DNA from: Fibrivirga algicola
Lineage (GTDB): Bacteria > Bacteroidota > Bacteroidia > Cytophagales > Spirosomataceae
DNA: 64,000 nt
Assembly: GCF_011742925.1 (NCBI RefSeq)
Contig: NZ_WAEL01000001.1
Coordinates: forward strand, 682,001 to 746,000
Direction of reading: 5' to 3'
A program made the position numbers and the translations under genes. Below are positions 9,818 to 19,244 of this stretch, piece after piece. Each line of letters opens with the position of its first letter. Position 1 is the first letter of the stretch. A model generated the notes under the pieces. That model was not told the origin of the DNA. It searched no databases and was given only the letters and a program-made list of their open reading frames with translations.

Positions 9818-12800
9818 ATGAGGCAATTATTACTTGTGAGCTTATTGTTCATTTGCTCTGCCTGGACAACCTGTTTAGGGCAGAACAGAACCATAACTGG
9901 ACGAATCGTGTCCTCGGAGGATGGGGGTGCCATACCTGGTGCTTCAGTACTCGTGAAAGGAACTACGCGGGGTACCGCAACCGATGCTGAGGGCAACTAT
10001 TCGATTTCTATACCAACCGGCAATGTCACGCTGGTGTACAGTTTCATCGGATCAACGTCTCAGGAAGTAGCTGTTGGCAATCAGTCGGTGATCAATGTTA
10101 CGCTGGTAAATGAATCACGTCAACTGTCTGAAATCGTGGTTACCGGCTACGGCCAGCAGATCAAGCGTGACCTGACGGGTAACATTGCCAAGATTCGACC
10201 CGCCGATATCCAGGACCAGCCCGTGACCAGTTTCGATCAGGCTATTCAGGGTAAAGCGGCTGGTGTGCAGGTAAACGCCGGTAGCGGTAAACTGGGTCAG
10301 GGTATCCAGGTGAACATTCGGGGTACGTCGTCGGTATCGGCATCGAACCAGCCGTTGTATGTGGTTGACGGAACACCCGTAACGACTGATAACCTGTCGG
10401 CCAACGCATCGGCTACCAACCCATTGTCAGATATTAACCCGCAGGACATCGAGAGTATCGAAATCCTGAAAGATGCGTCGGCAGGTGCTATCTACGGATC
10501 GCGTGCGGCGAACGGTGTGGTGCTGATTACCACCAAAAAAGGTAAGTCAGGCCGCACAAACGTCACGTTCGGTGCGCAAACGGGCAGCAGTGAGCCAACG
10601 CGGAAAGTGCAATTCCTGAACACGAAGCAATACGTTGATTTCTACCGCATTGCGGCTGCTAACTCGGACCGTATTGATCAGATTGATCCTAAAGATCCTG
10701 ATTCATACACGTCGTACATGGAGGACTTCTTCAAAACGCAGGGCCTGGGTACGTTCGGCACGGCAAACGAAGCGAGCACCAACTGGGGCGATCTGGCTTA
10801 CCAGAAAGCGCCGTACCAGCAGTACGATATGAACATCAACGGAGGTAATGACAAAACGACATTCTACGTGTCGGGTCAGATTCTGGATCAGAAAGGTATC
10901 CTGATCGGTAACGCGCTGAAGCGGTACTCGGGTCGTATCAACCTCGATCACAAAATCTCGGATCGGTTCCGGATTGGTTTCAATACAGGTATGTCGCGCA
11001 CGCTCAACGAACGTTTATCGGGCGATCGCCAGTTTGATAACCCGATGCAGATGGTGGCCCTGCCGCCAATGACGCCATCGACAGATCCAGCTACGGGGTT
11101 GCCTGCCGGTACACCTCCTGGTGATATCAGCATTCCGTATTACTACAACCCGATTGTAAACATTGGCAACTCGCTGTTCAACACGACGGTCTACCGTAAC
11201 ATCAGTAATGTATATGGTCAACTAGGTATCACGAAGGGCCTCTCGTTCCGCACGGAGTTTGGTCTCGACGTGCTGAACCAGCAGGAAGAACTGTACTACA
11301 ACAGCAAAACGCAGCGTAACTCCGGTTCGCCACTGGGCGAAGCTACTAACCGTTACGTTCGGGTTGAGAACTACACGACCAACAACTTCTTCACGTATAA
11401 CACCACGATCAGCAGTCGGCACGTGATCGACGGGGTAGCAGGTATGTCGTACCAGCAGGCTCAGACGCGCGCGAACCTGGCTGAAGGACAAGATTTTCCA
11501 TCGGATGCCTACCGGCAGATTGCTAGTGCAGCCCGTAAAACCAACGCCAGTTCATCGGCAACAGACTACCGGTTCCTGTCTTACTTTGCCCGGGCCAACT
11601 ACAAATTTGCTGATCGGTACCTGTTAGGCGTTAGTGCCCGCCTCGACGGATCGTCGCGCTTTGGTGCCGACAGCCGTTATGGTTTCTTCCCCGCCGTATC
11701 GGCAGGTTGGGTACTTACCGAAGAGAACTTCCTGAAAAACGTTGGTCCGGTTAGCTTCCTGAAACTGCGGGCCAGCTACGGCCGGACTGGTAACGCCGAG
11801 ATCAACAACTTCCCGCAGTTGGGTCTGTTTACGGGTGATGCCGGCTATGCCGGACTGCCTGGTCAGCGGCCTTCGCAACTGGCGAACCCCAACCTGAAAT
11901 GGGAAACGACCGACCAGGCCGACATTGGTCTTGACTTCGGTTTCCTGAACAACCGCATCAACGGTGAAATCGACTACTACAACAAGCAGACAACCGGACT
12001 GCTGCTGAACGTAAACGTACCGGGTACGTCTGGTTTTGCCACTCAGTTCCGCAATGTTGGTAGCCTGGAGAACACCGGTTTTGAGATTGTACTGAATACC
12101 GAGAATACCACAGGTGCCCTGCGTTGGACAACCAGCCTGAATGGTGCCTTTAACCGTAACAAGATCAAGAATCTGCAGGGTCAGGTGATCGAAGGTGGTC
12201 TGAGCTCGATGAGCCGCGCGGTTGAAGGGCAGCCGCTGGGCGTTTACTTCACCCCAGAATATGCCGGTGTTGATCCTGCCAATGGTAACGCGCTCTGGTA
12301 TAAAAACGCGACAAACGCCGATGGATCGATTGACCGGACAACAACGAGCACCTATAACCAGGCACAACGCGTTGTGTCGGGCAACCCACAGCCGAAGTTT
12401 ACCGGTGGTGTTACCAACACGTTCAGCTACAAAGGGTTGAGCCTGAGCTTCTCGTTCAATGCCGTACTGGGTAACAAAGTGAACTTCTACGGGGTAGGTC
12501 GCTTCTCATCGGCTAATGGTCGCTTTGAAGACAACCAGACCGTTGATCAGCTAGCTGCCTGGACGCCACAGAACCCAAACACGACCGTGCCTGAGGCGCG
12601 TTTGTTCTTCAACAACGGTGCGCAGCCATCTACGCGCTTTATTCTCGACGGATCATTCGTTCGTTTGCGGAATGCTACACTGGCCTATAACCTGCCTAAA
12701 TCAGTGATCAGCCGGGTTAAGCTGAATTCGGTACGTGTGTTTGTGACGGGTGTGAACCTGCTGACGTTCACTAAGTATGCTGGTTGGGATCCAGAGGTGA

Positions 12801-12898
12801 ACGCCGATGATGTTGTTGGTAACATTGCCCAAGGCTACGATTTCTACACGGCACCACAGGCACGTACCATCACAGGCGGTATCAATATTGGTTTTTAA
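9818..12898 (+). CDS. SusC/RagA-family TonB-linked outer membrane protein (second locus)
   Basis: A 1026-residue transporter with a signal peptide ending in CLGQ, then a carboxypeptidase D regulatory-like domain (ITGRIVSSEDGGAIPGASV, about 25-105), a plug with IVVTGYGQQIKRDLTG and the classic IYGSRAANGVVLITTKKG, and a barrel that ends GGINIGF with terminal Phe. Unlike the first locus it has the standard plug signature. Its SusD partner begins 27 bases downstream, and the pair has its own promoter and terminator. The N-terminal 60 residues closely resemble those of the first SusC, so the two are paralogues, but the barrels differ and probably take different ligands. Confidence 0.96.
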   Translation: MRQLLLVSLLFICSAWTTCLGQNRTITGRIVSSEDGGAIPGASVLVKGTTRGTATDAEGNYSISIPTGNVTLVYSFIGSTSQEVAVGNQSVINVTLVNESRQLSEIVVTGYGQQIKRDLTGNIAKIRPADIQDQPVTSFDQAIQGKAAGVQVNAGSGKLGQGIQVNIRGTSSVSASNQPLYVVDGTPVTTDNLSANASATNPLSDINPQDIESIEILKDASAGAIYGSRAANGVVLITTKKGKSGRTNVTFGAQTGSSEPTRKVQFLNTKQYVDFYRIAAANSDRIDQIDPKDPDSYTSYMEDFFKTQGLGTFGTANEASTNWGDLAYQKAPYQQYDMNINGGNDKTTFYVSGQILDQKGILIGNALKRYSGRINLDHKISDRFRIGFNTGMSRTLNERLSGDRQFDNPMQMVALPPMTPSTDPATGLPAGTPPGDISIPYYYNPIVNIGNSLFNTTVYRNISNVYGQLGITKGLSFRTEFGLDVLNQQEELYYNSKTQRNSGSPLGEATNRYVRVENYTTNNFFTYNTTISSRHVIDGVAGMSYQQAQTRANLAEGQDFPSDAYRQIASAARKTNASSSATDYRFLSYFARANYKFADRYLLGVSARLDGSSRFGADSRYGFFPAVSAGWVLTEENFLKNVGPVSFLKLRASYGRTGNAEINNFPQLGLFTGDAGYAGLPGQRPSQLANPNLKWETTDQADIGLDFGFLNNRINGEIDYYNKQTTGLLLNVNVPGTSGFATQFRNVGSLENTGFEIVLNTENTTGALRWTTSLNGAFNRNKIKNLQGQVIEGGLSSMSRAVEGQPLGVYFTPEYAGVDPANGNALWYKNATNADGSIDRTTTSTYNQAQRVVSGNPQPKFTGGVTNTFSYKGLSLSFSFNAVLGNKVNFYGVGRFSSANGRFEDNQTVDQLAAWTPQNPNTTVPEARLFFNNGAQPSTRFILDGSFVRLRNATLAYNLPKSVISRVKLNSVRVFVTGVNLLTFTKYAGWDPEVNADDVVGNIAQGYDFYTAPQARTITGGINIGF

Positions 12899-12925
12899 GC
12901 AAATCGACAAACGGAACTTTACATA

Positions 12926-14269
12926 ATGAATACATACATCAAAAACGGACTGCTGGTTGGTTTTGGCGCCCTGGTGCTTACCGCCTGCGATAACCGACTG
13001 AACGTACAGCCAACGCAGAGTATCGATGCTATTCAGGCTCTGGCTACAGAACAGGACGTTCGTATTACGTTAACCGGTGCCTACGATGGTATTAGCGATG
13101 GTAACCTGTATGGCGGCGGTATTTTGTATACGGGTGAATTACTTGGCGATAACCGCGACGTAGTGTTTGGTGGTACGTTTACCACACTGGACGAACTCTG
13201 GCGCAAAACGATTACTACCAGCAACACCGACGTTCGGGACACCTGGCTAGATGGCTACAACGCCATTAACCGGGCCAATAACGTGCTGGCCAATACCGAT
13301 AAGGTAAGCGCGGCTAATAAGAATAACATCGAAGGACAGGCGCGCTTTATTCGGGGGGCTATGTACTTCGAGCTGGTGAAACTGTACGGGAAAAGCTTCA
13401 ACGACGGTACGCCAGCTGCGAATCCCGGTGTGCCCCTCGTGCTGACCCCAACCAATAGTATCAGTGAAAGCGACAATCGGACGCGGAACAGCGTGGCCGA
13501 GGTGTATACGCAGGTGCTCGATGACCTGACAAAAGCAGAGCAATTGCTGCCAGCCACCCAGTCGGGAGGCACAGGCTTTGCCAACAAAGGCGCTGCCCAG
13601 GCAATGCTGGCGCGCGTTTATCTGCAGCAGCAGAATTACGCGGCGGCTCGCGACGCGGCCAACCGGGTCATTACGTCAGGTACGTTCTCACTGGCTAGTT
13701 CATTCGCCAATGCTTTCACCGATGCGTCGCCCGAAACGATTTTCAAGATCGTAGTAACCGATCAGGACGGGGCTAACGGGCTGAACACCTACTACGGCTC
13801 AACGCGGGTATCTGGCCGGGGCGATATTCGGGTGCAGGCTAAATTCCGTCAGTTGTATGATCCGGCCGATCCACGGGGGCAGTTCTTCACGACGGTGAAC
13901 AACAACGTGTTTACTAACAAGTTTAATGACCGCTTTGGCGACGTACCCATCATTCGGCTGGCCGAAATGTACCTGGTTCGGGCCGAGGCCAACAGCCGCC
14001 TGGGCACCGCCATTGGTGCAACGCCGCTGGCCGATGTAAACACGGTTCGGTTACGTGCCGGGGCTCCGGCCCTTACAACGGTCGACCTATCGGGCATCCT
14101 GCTGGAGCGTCGTCTTGAACTGGCATTCGAAGGTCAGCAGATTGCCGACCTGAAGCGTACGGCCCGTAGCGTTGGTACTACGCCTTACAACGCAAACAAC
14201 CTGGTGCTGCCTATTCCACAGCGTGAGATTGATACCAATAAAAGCTTGATTCAGAATCCAGGTTACTAA
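12926..14269 (+). CDS. SusD/RagB-family outer membrane lipoprotein (second locus)
   Basis: A 447-residue lipoprotein; the leader ends in lipobox LTAC. The N-terminus CDNRLNVQPTQSID is the usual SusD opening, followed by the TPR-like helices (RGAMYFELVKLYGK, NKGAAQAMLARVYLQQQNY, AEMYLVRAEANSRLG) and the C-terminal RRLELAFEGQQIADLKRT and VLPIPQREIDTNKSLIQNPGY, all family hallmarks. It forms the lid of the SusC channel encoded just upstream. The gene ends at a UUCG-capped terminator, so the locus has only two genes and no enzyme to reveal the substrate. Confidence 0.97.
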   Translation: MNTYIKNGLLVGFGALVLTACDNRLNVQPTQSIDAIQALATEQDVRITLTGAYDGISDGNLYGGGILYTGELLGDNRDVVFGGTFTTLDELWRKTITTSNTDVRDTWLDGYNAINRANNVLANTDKVSAANKNNIEGQARFIRGAMYFELVKLYGKSFNDGTPAANPGVPLVLTPTNSISESDNRTRNSVAEVYTQVLDDLTKAEQLLPATQSGGTGFANKGAAQAMLARVYLQQQNYAAARDAANRVITSGTFSLASSFANAFTDASPETIFKIVVTDQDGANGLNTYYGSTRVSGRGDIRVQAKFRQLYDPADPRGQFFTTVNNNVFTNKFNDRFGDVPIIRLAEMYLVRAEANSRLGTAIGATPLADVNTVRLRAGAPALTTVDLSGILLERRLELAFEGQQIADLKRTARSVGTTPYNANNLVLPIPQREIDTNKSLIQNPGY

Positions 14270-14286
14270 CCCTGCTGATACTGGCG

Positions 14287-14322
14287 AAAAAGGCGGGCTA
14301 CTTCGGTAGTTCGCCTTTTTTT
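14287..14322 (+). terminator. Rho-independent terminator with UUCG tetraloop
   Basis: A 15-base-pair stem (14287-14301 with 14306-14320, two G-T pairs) closed by the stable C-UUCG-G loop and ending in a run of seven T. It closes the second SusC/SusD operon. Confidence 0.9.
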
Positions 14323-14552
14323 GGGTCAAGAGGGTGGCTGGGAAGTGCTAAACTGTGATCCGAAGGGCCAACATAATCACGGGGGAATTGACCAGGCGAT
14401 TCCTGCTTAATTCTTTAGTGGGGCGGGGAGTAATGTCCATAAACCGGAAATGAACCGGTGTGGAACCATATGTCGGCCAGCGTCTTTATTCACCATTAAA
14501 CGTAAACTACAATCGCGACTCTAACGTTTTGACTACGGTATTCACGTAGCCT

Positions 14553-15758
14553 ATGAACACTATGTTGACGCGTTTTTTAGTCTTTTTGGGCGTTTGTGCT
14601 TCACTGTTCGCGCAGGCACAGGCAGTCGAATACAGCACACCCAACCCCCGGGTCGATGATGCCAACGGGCGGGCAGTGTACATTAGCCGTATTGACCTGA
14701 CGGCACAGTATACGATTTTGTACATGCATTTTCGGGAACGCTCTCGTGAGGGAAGTAGCATTGAGTTTGTGCCTACTTCCAGACTGTATGCCGATGGTGG
14801 AGCGCGCTCGTATAAGTTTATTAAAGCCGATAACATTCCGGTTGGTCTGAAAAGTCGAAGTGTGTATCCCGGCGAGCAAGTTGATTTCGCCGTCTATTTT
14901 GAACGGCTCGATCCCGGTGTTAAAACATTCGACTTGTTTGAATGCTCAGACCGGAACAGGCCGGGTATTACGTGTTTCAACTTTTGGGGCGTGCATGTGA
15001 TCAATCCGTTGAAGCGGCAACGTACCCAGCCGCCGGTTGCGCAACGTCAGCCCCCTCGGTCAGCCCCGGCAAGACCACAGCCCAAGCCCGTCCCTGATCC
15101 TGTAGTTACCCCCGAGCCGCAAGCGCAGGTGACGCCAACGCTGGCGATCAAGGGAATAGTGCGCGACGCCAAAACGGGGAAACCGGTAGTCGCTACATTG
15201 ACCTACCGTATGCTCTCAGGGGCTGAATCGCTGGGTACGGCCGCGCCCGACTCAATACGCGCCAACCCGCAGGACGGTGCTTACCAGATTCCCGGCGATG
15301 CCCTGACCGTGTGGGATGTGGCGGTGTCGGCCAAAGGGTATTTTGGGCAGCGCGATACCATCAGCATCAACCTGACAGAGAAAACGGTCAATTTCGAACT
15401 GGTGCCGATTGTGGCCGGGGCGAAGATTACGCTGAAAAACATCTACTTTGCCCAATCGAAGTTTGAGCTGCAAACCGAATCGTTTCCTGAACTGGACCGG
15501 CTGGTTGCCGTCATGCGCGAGAACCCGACAATGACTATCAGGCTGGAGGGCCACACTGACATCATTGGTGATTTCGATAAAAACCTTGAGCTTTCGCGTA
15601 GCCGGGTGCAGTCGGTTAAGAACTACCTGACCAGCAAGGGCATCAGCGCTACCCGCGTTGAAACGGTTGGCTATGGCCACTCACGTCCTATTGTGAGCAC
15701 CCCCGGAAAGCCCCATCCCGAAAACCGACGGGTCGAGATGGTGATAACCAGCGCCTAG
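14553..15758 (+). CDS. OmpA-family protein with carboxypeptidase-like domain
   Basis: A 401-residue exported protein. The signal peptide ends in AQAQA (about 24 residues). A beta-rich N-terminal domain of unknown type (about 25-150) leads into a Pro/Gln/Ala-rich linker (about 155-195). A carboxypeptidase regulatory-like beta-sandwich follows (IKGIVRDAKTGKPVVATLTY, about 200-285). The C-terminal OmpA domain (about 290-400) carries the peptidoglycan-binding motif LEGHTDIIGD and ends NRRVEMVITSA. It probably ties the outer membrane or a surface complex to peptidoglycan. The gene stands alone, with no close partner on the same transcript. Confidence 0.88.
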   Translation: MNTMLTRFLVFLGVCASLFAQAQAVEYSTPNPRVDDANGRAVYISRIDLTAQYTILYMHFRERSREGSSIEFVPTSRLYADGGARSYKFIKADNIPVGLKSRSVYPGEQVDFAVYFERLDPGVKTFDLFECSDRNRPGITCFNFWGVHVINPLKRQRTQPPVAQRQPPRSAPARPQPKPVPDPVVTPEPQAQVTPTLAIKGIVRDAKTGKPVVATLTYRMLSGAESLGTAAPDSIRANPQDGAYQIPGDALTVWDVAVSAKGYFGQRDTISINLTEKTVNFELVPIVAGAKITLKNIYFAQSKFELQTESFPELDRLVAVMRENPTMTIRLEGHTDIIGDFDKNLELSRSRVQSVKNYLTSKGISATRVETVGYGHSRPIVSTPGKPHPENRRVEMVITSA

Positions 15759-15867
15759 GTTTTGGGGTTAGTTTGATGGTTGTCGTTTGTGGTTGCGCTG
15801 CTACCAATCAGGCCCATTCCGGGTGGATCGAGTTAGCAATGCAACCACAAGCATCAGACCTCAACTT

Positions 15868-16530
15868 ATGAACTCGATGTTACCCCTCGATACCGTTTTG
15901 GCTGCCATTGAGCCTGCCATCGCCACGTACCCCAAAGCAGCCATGTTCGATTTGTTCGAGCAGGGATACAACAGCTTGTTCGAACAGCTCATCTCGTGCA
16001 TTGTCTCCATCCGGACCCTCGACGAAACAACTATTCCCGTGTCGTTACGCCTGTTCGACGTGGCGCGCACTCCCGCTGAGGTGGCTGCTTTGTCGCCCGA
16101 AGAGTTGATTCCATTGCTGTACGGCACTACGTATCCCGATCAGAAAGCGTATACCATCATTGGTATTGCCCAGCGTATCATGACCGAGTTTGGCGGTACC
16201 TTACCTGCCGACTTTGACGTGCTGACATCGCTGAAGGGAGTTGGACCTAAGTGTGCGAATCTGGCGCTTGGCGTGGCAACTGGTCAGGCGGCGATTAGTG
16301 TGGATATACACGTGCACCGGGTTACCAACCGCTGGGGGTATGTAAAAACCAAGACACCCGAGCAAACGCTGGCCGTGCTGGAAAAGCAGGTACCTGTGGC
16401 GCAGTGGATCAACATAAACCGCCTGCTGATGCCTTTTGGGAAACATATCTGTACGGGTACGTTGCCGCACTGTTCTACCTGCCCCGTGCTGGCGTACTGC
16501 GAACAGGTGGGCGTGGAACGGCACCGATAA
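15868..16530 (+). CDS. Endonuclease III-like DNA glycosylase (HhH-GPD, 4Fe-4S), first copy
   Basis: A 220-residue protein starting at ATG 15868. The helix-hairpin-helix SLKGVGPKCANLAL carries the catalytic Lys128, and SVDIHVHRV supplies Asp146. The C-terminus holds the cluster ligands in the exact endonuclease III spacing C-x6-C-x2-C-x5-C (CTGTLPHCSTCPVLAYC). The family removes oxidised pyrimidines and nicks the abasic site in base excision repair. At the position of Gln41 of E. coli Nth there is Arg49 (SIRT), shared with the second copy at 36298-37002, so base recognition may differ. It is followed 19 bases later by the J-domain gene and may be co-transcribed. Confidence 0.92.
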   Translation: MNSMLPLDTVLAAIEPAIATYPKAAMFDLFEQGYNSLFEQLISCIVSIRTLDETTIPVSLRLFDVARTPAEVAALSPEELIPLLYGTTYPDQKAYTIIGIAQRIMTEFGGTLPADFDVLTSLKGVGPKCANLALGVATGQAAISVDIHVHRVTNRWGYVKTKTPEQTLAVLEKQVPVAQWININRLLMPFGKHICTGTLPHCSTCPVLAYCEQVGVERHR

Positions 16531-16549
16531 GGCGAGCGACTGTACCTTT

Positions 16550-17659
16550 ATGCCGATGAATCAGCCCCCGCAACAGGTCGTTCGGATTGCCATTGCCGAA
16601 CAGACTACGCCGCTTTCCAAAAATCAGAAAAATTTTAACCGCCTTACCGCCCGCATTGCTGATCAGGAAAAGCTGATTGCCGACCTGACGGTTGCTCTGG
16701 AAAGAGGGCGGCTGCGGATTCAGACCGATCTGGCTCCGCTCTACACGCAGTTCGATAAGCTGCGCGGGGAAATGGTCCGGCTGTTCGACCGGATGAACAC
16801 GCGCCATGACTTTACCCGGGCCGAGCAGCGAAAACTAACGCAACTCATCACCGACATCTCGTCTGAACTGATTCAGAAAGGCTATAACGACCTGGTTGAG
16901 GTACACGATCGCTACAACGAAACCGGCATCGATGCCGTGCTGGCCGAATCGGACGACCAGCGCGCTCAATCCCTGAAACGCATGGCCGAACTGATGTACG
17001 GTATCAAGTTCGATGCGTCGGTGGACCTGGCCGACCCTAAGGCGGTCCAGGCCTACATAAACGAGCAGTTGCAGCAACGGACCCAGGCCGAGCAGCAGGA
17101 AGCCGCCGAACGCCAGGCTAGCCAACCAAAATCAGACAAGCAGCAGGCGCGCCTGGCAAAAAAGCTGGCCGAGGTACAGAACACGACAAAAGCGGTGCGG
17201 GCCCTGTATATGGATCTGGTAAAGGCCTTTCACCCCGACAGGGAACTCGACGAAGACGAGAAAATTCGGAAGACCGCCATTATGCAGCGTGTCACGGAGG
17301 CTTATGAGAAAAGCGATTTGCTTGGGTTGTTTCGGTTGCAGCTCGAATTCGACCGCATTGATCAGGCGCATCTGGAAAAACTGGCCGACACCCAATTGCA
17401 GTACTACAATAAAATTCTGAGCCAGCAGGTAGAGGAACTTGATGGAAAACTGGCGAAGCTTCAGACGGAGTTGACCGGCCTCGTTGGTGGTAACAACTCC
17501 CCCTTTGGCACGGCAAAAGGGCTCGACTACGCCATCAATGCCGACGTAAAAGCCATGAAACAGGCCGTGAAAGCGCTCAAATTCGACCTCTCTGTGCTGA
17601 CTGATGCGGCACAGCTACGGGCCTGGCTCAAGTCGTACCACAAGGCGGGGGACTACTAA
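16550..17659 (+). CDS. J-domain-containing coiled-coil protein
   Basis: A 369-residue soluble protein starting at ATG 16550. Heptad-like helices occur at about 26-60 and a Gln/Ala/Glu-rich helix at about 165-215. A J-domain-like segment follows: MDLVKAFHPDRELDEDEK with HPD at residues 228-230, then the helix TAIMQRVTEAYEKSDL. HPD is the tripeptide that stimulates DnaK. The rest, including LEFDRIDQAHLEKLAD and further coiled coil to the end, has no Cys-rich or Gly/Phe region, so this is a J-protein unlike canonical DnaJ. It lies 19 bases after the endonuclease III gene. Client unknown. Confidence 0.75.
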   Translation: MPMNQPPQQVVRIAIAEQTTPLSKNQKNFNRLTARIADQEKLIADLTVALERGRLRIQTDLAPLYTQFDKLRGEMVRLFDRMNTRHDFTRAEQRKLTQLITDISSELIQKGYNDLVEVHDRYNETGIDAVLAESDDQRAQSLKRMAELMYGIKFDASVDLADPKAVQAYINEQLQQRTQAEQQEAAERQASQPKSDKQQARLAKKLAEVQNTTKAVRALYMDLVKAFHPDRELDEDEKIRKTAIMQRVTEAYEKSDLLGLFRLQLEFDRIDQAHLEKLADTQLQYYNKILSQQVEELDGKLAKLQTELTGLVGGNNSPFGTAKGLDYAINADVKAMKQAVKALKFDLSVLTDAAQLRAWLKSYHKAGDY

Positions 17660-17828
17660 CCCCGGCGGGGCTATCATCAGCGAGACTGGCCGCTAATCGG
17701 TGAACTAGCCTGCCAAACGCAACCCAAATAGCCCTACTGACTAAATTGAAGTATAACTTGCTGGTAACTCCCCGGCTTGCCTCTTTCTCTTTTGTGGCCT
17801 GGTGTGGCTGTATCACTGTCTGTAACGC

Positions 17829-19124
17829 ATGAAAAAACTGCTAACGAATCTTACGTTTTGGGTACTCACCGCCATTTCACTGGGCATTCTGATCGGCCAC
17901 CTCCGACCCGATCTTGTCCTGCTCCCCATCCTTGATGCGCCATTGAAAGGCCGATTTATGGGGCAGGAACTGACCATCGGCGCCACCTTCAGTGAGTTTC
18001 TGAGCGGTATTTTCATTAGTGCCGTCAAGCTGTTCATCAGCCCGATTATTTTTCTGACCATTACGCTCGGCATTGTCAGCATGGGTGACTTGAAGAAAGT
18101 TGGTAAGGTGGGAGCGAAAGCGCTGCTGTATTTTGAAGTCGTTACCACGGTTGCCTTGCTGATCGGCGTGGTAGTTGCCAACGTAATTCGGCCGGGCGAT
18201 GGCGTAGTGACGTCGGCGCTCGGTGGGGGGGATATTTCGAAGTTCACAAAAACGGCTTCTGCCTTTAGTTGGTGGCAATTTTTTCTCGACAACGTGACGT
18301 TGCAGGTGCTTCTGGCCGCAATCCTCACTGGCACGTTGCTGACCCGGTATGAAGGCCGTGATCGGATCGTAGCAGTGATGAACCGGGTGTCGAAAGTAAT
18401 TTTTTCGGGGTTGCATAAGGTGATGCTGCTCGCGCCGATTGGCGCGTTTGGCGGCATGGCTTACACCATTGGTAAGTACGGGCTGGGTACGTTGCTGCCC
18501 CTGGCCAAGCTGATGATCACTGTATATACCACTATGGCGCTGTTCATCTTCGGCGTACTGGGTGCTATTCTGTACACCTGTCGAGTGCCCATTCTGAAGT
18601 TCCTGCGCTATATCCGCGAAGAACTGCTGATCGTGCTGGGTACGTCCTCGTCAGAAGCCGGACTGCCCTCGCTGATGGAGAAACTGGAGCGGATGGGTTG
18701 TGCCAAATCGGTGGTGGGTCTGGTGGTGCCGGCTGGCTATTCATTCAACCTGGATGGCACCACGATCTATCTGTCCATGGCTACGATTTTTCTAGCGCAG
18801 GTCTTTAACGTGCACCTCAGCGGGAGTCAGTTGCTCACCATTGTGGGTATTCTCATGGTTACCTCGAAAGGGGCGGCGGGTGTTACCGGCAGCGGCTTTG
18901 TGGTGCTGGCGAGTACGCTCACGGCCATTAACGTGATTCCGGTTGAGGGGCTGGCTCTCTTGCTGGGTGTCGACCGGTTCATGTCGGAAGCCCGCAGCAT
19001 TACTAACTTCATCGGCAACGGGGTAGCTACGGTCTGGCTGGCGAATCATGAAAAAGCGTTCGACCGAAACAAGATGGAACTGGCCTTCGGAAACGTAGAG
19101 GACTCGGAAAAAATCAAGGTTTGA
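17829..19124 (+). CDS. Dicarboxylate/amino acid:cation symporter (DAACS family)
   Basis: A 431-residue polytopic inner-membrane transporter. Family hallmarks are present in order: the helical N-terminal half with FISAVKLFISPIIFLTITLG, the serine-rich re-entrant loop GTSSSEAGLPSLMEKLERMG, the PAGYSFNLDGTTIY motif of TM7 and GAAGVTGSGFVVLAST of the second re-entrant loop, then LLGVDRFMSEARSITN, where Asp and Arg contact substrate in GltPh/DctA-type carriers. It imports C4-dicarboxylates or acidic amino acids with Na+ or H+. The malic enzyme gene 120 bases downstream on the same strand makes malate or a related C4 acid an attractive substrate, by context only. Confidence 0.93.
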   Translation: MKKLLTNLTFWVLTAISLGILIGHLRPDLVLLPILDAPLKGRFMGQELTIGATFSEFLSGIFISAVKLFISPIIFLTITLGIVSMGDLKKVGKVGAKALLYFEVVTTVALLIGVVVANVIRPGDGVVTSALGGGDISKFTKTASAFSWWQFFLDNVTLQVLLAAILTGTLLTRYEGRDRIVAVMNRVSKVIFSGLHKVMLLAPIGAFGGMAYTIGKYGLGTLLPLAKLMITVYTTMALFIFGVLGAILYTCRVPILKFLRYIREELLIVLGTSSSEAGLPSLMEKLERMGCAKSVVGLVVPAGYSFNLDGTTIYLSMATIFLAQVFNVHLSGSQLLTIVGILMVTSKGAAGVTGSGFVVLASTLTAINVIPVEGLALLLGVDRFMSEARSITNFIGNGVATVWLANHEKAFDRNKMELAFGNVEDSEKIKV

Positions 19125-19137
19125 GGCAGGATCAATG

Positions 19138-19145
19138 TAATTTTG
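19138..19145 (+). promoter_or_regulatory. Possible promoter -7 element before the malic enzyme gene
   Basis: TAATTTTG matches the TAnnTTTG element exactly and lies about 100 bases before the start codon at 19245. No TTG is found at the usual distance upstream, so it is only a candidate. Confidence 0.35.
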
Positions 19146-19244
19146 ACGCTGATTAACGTCAATACAAAGAAGCAACGCACACCAGCACCAGTTGAAACAG
19201 GATATGGCTGTGCCCGCTGCGCCGCTGTGTTGATTTAGAAAAAT

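Noticed and set aside
11624-12367. Long ORF opposite the second SusC gene
   Set aside because: It is a shadow of the coding frame on the other strand; no start signal, motif or spacing supports it.
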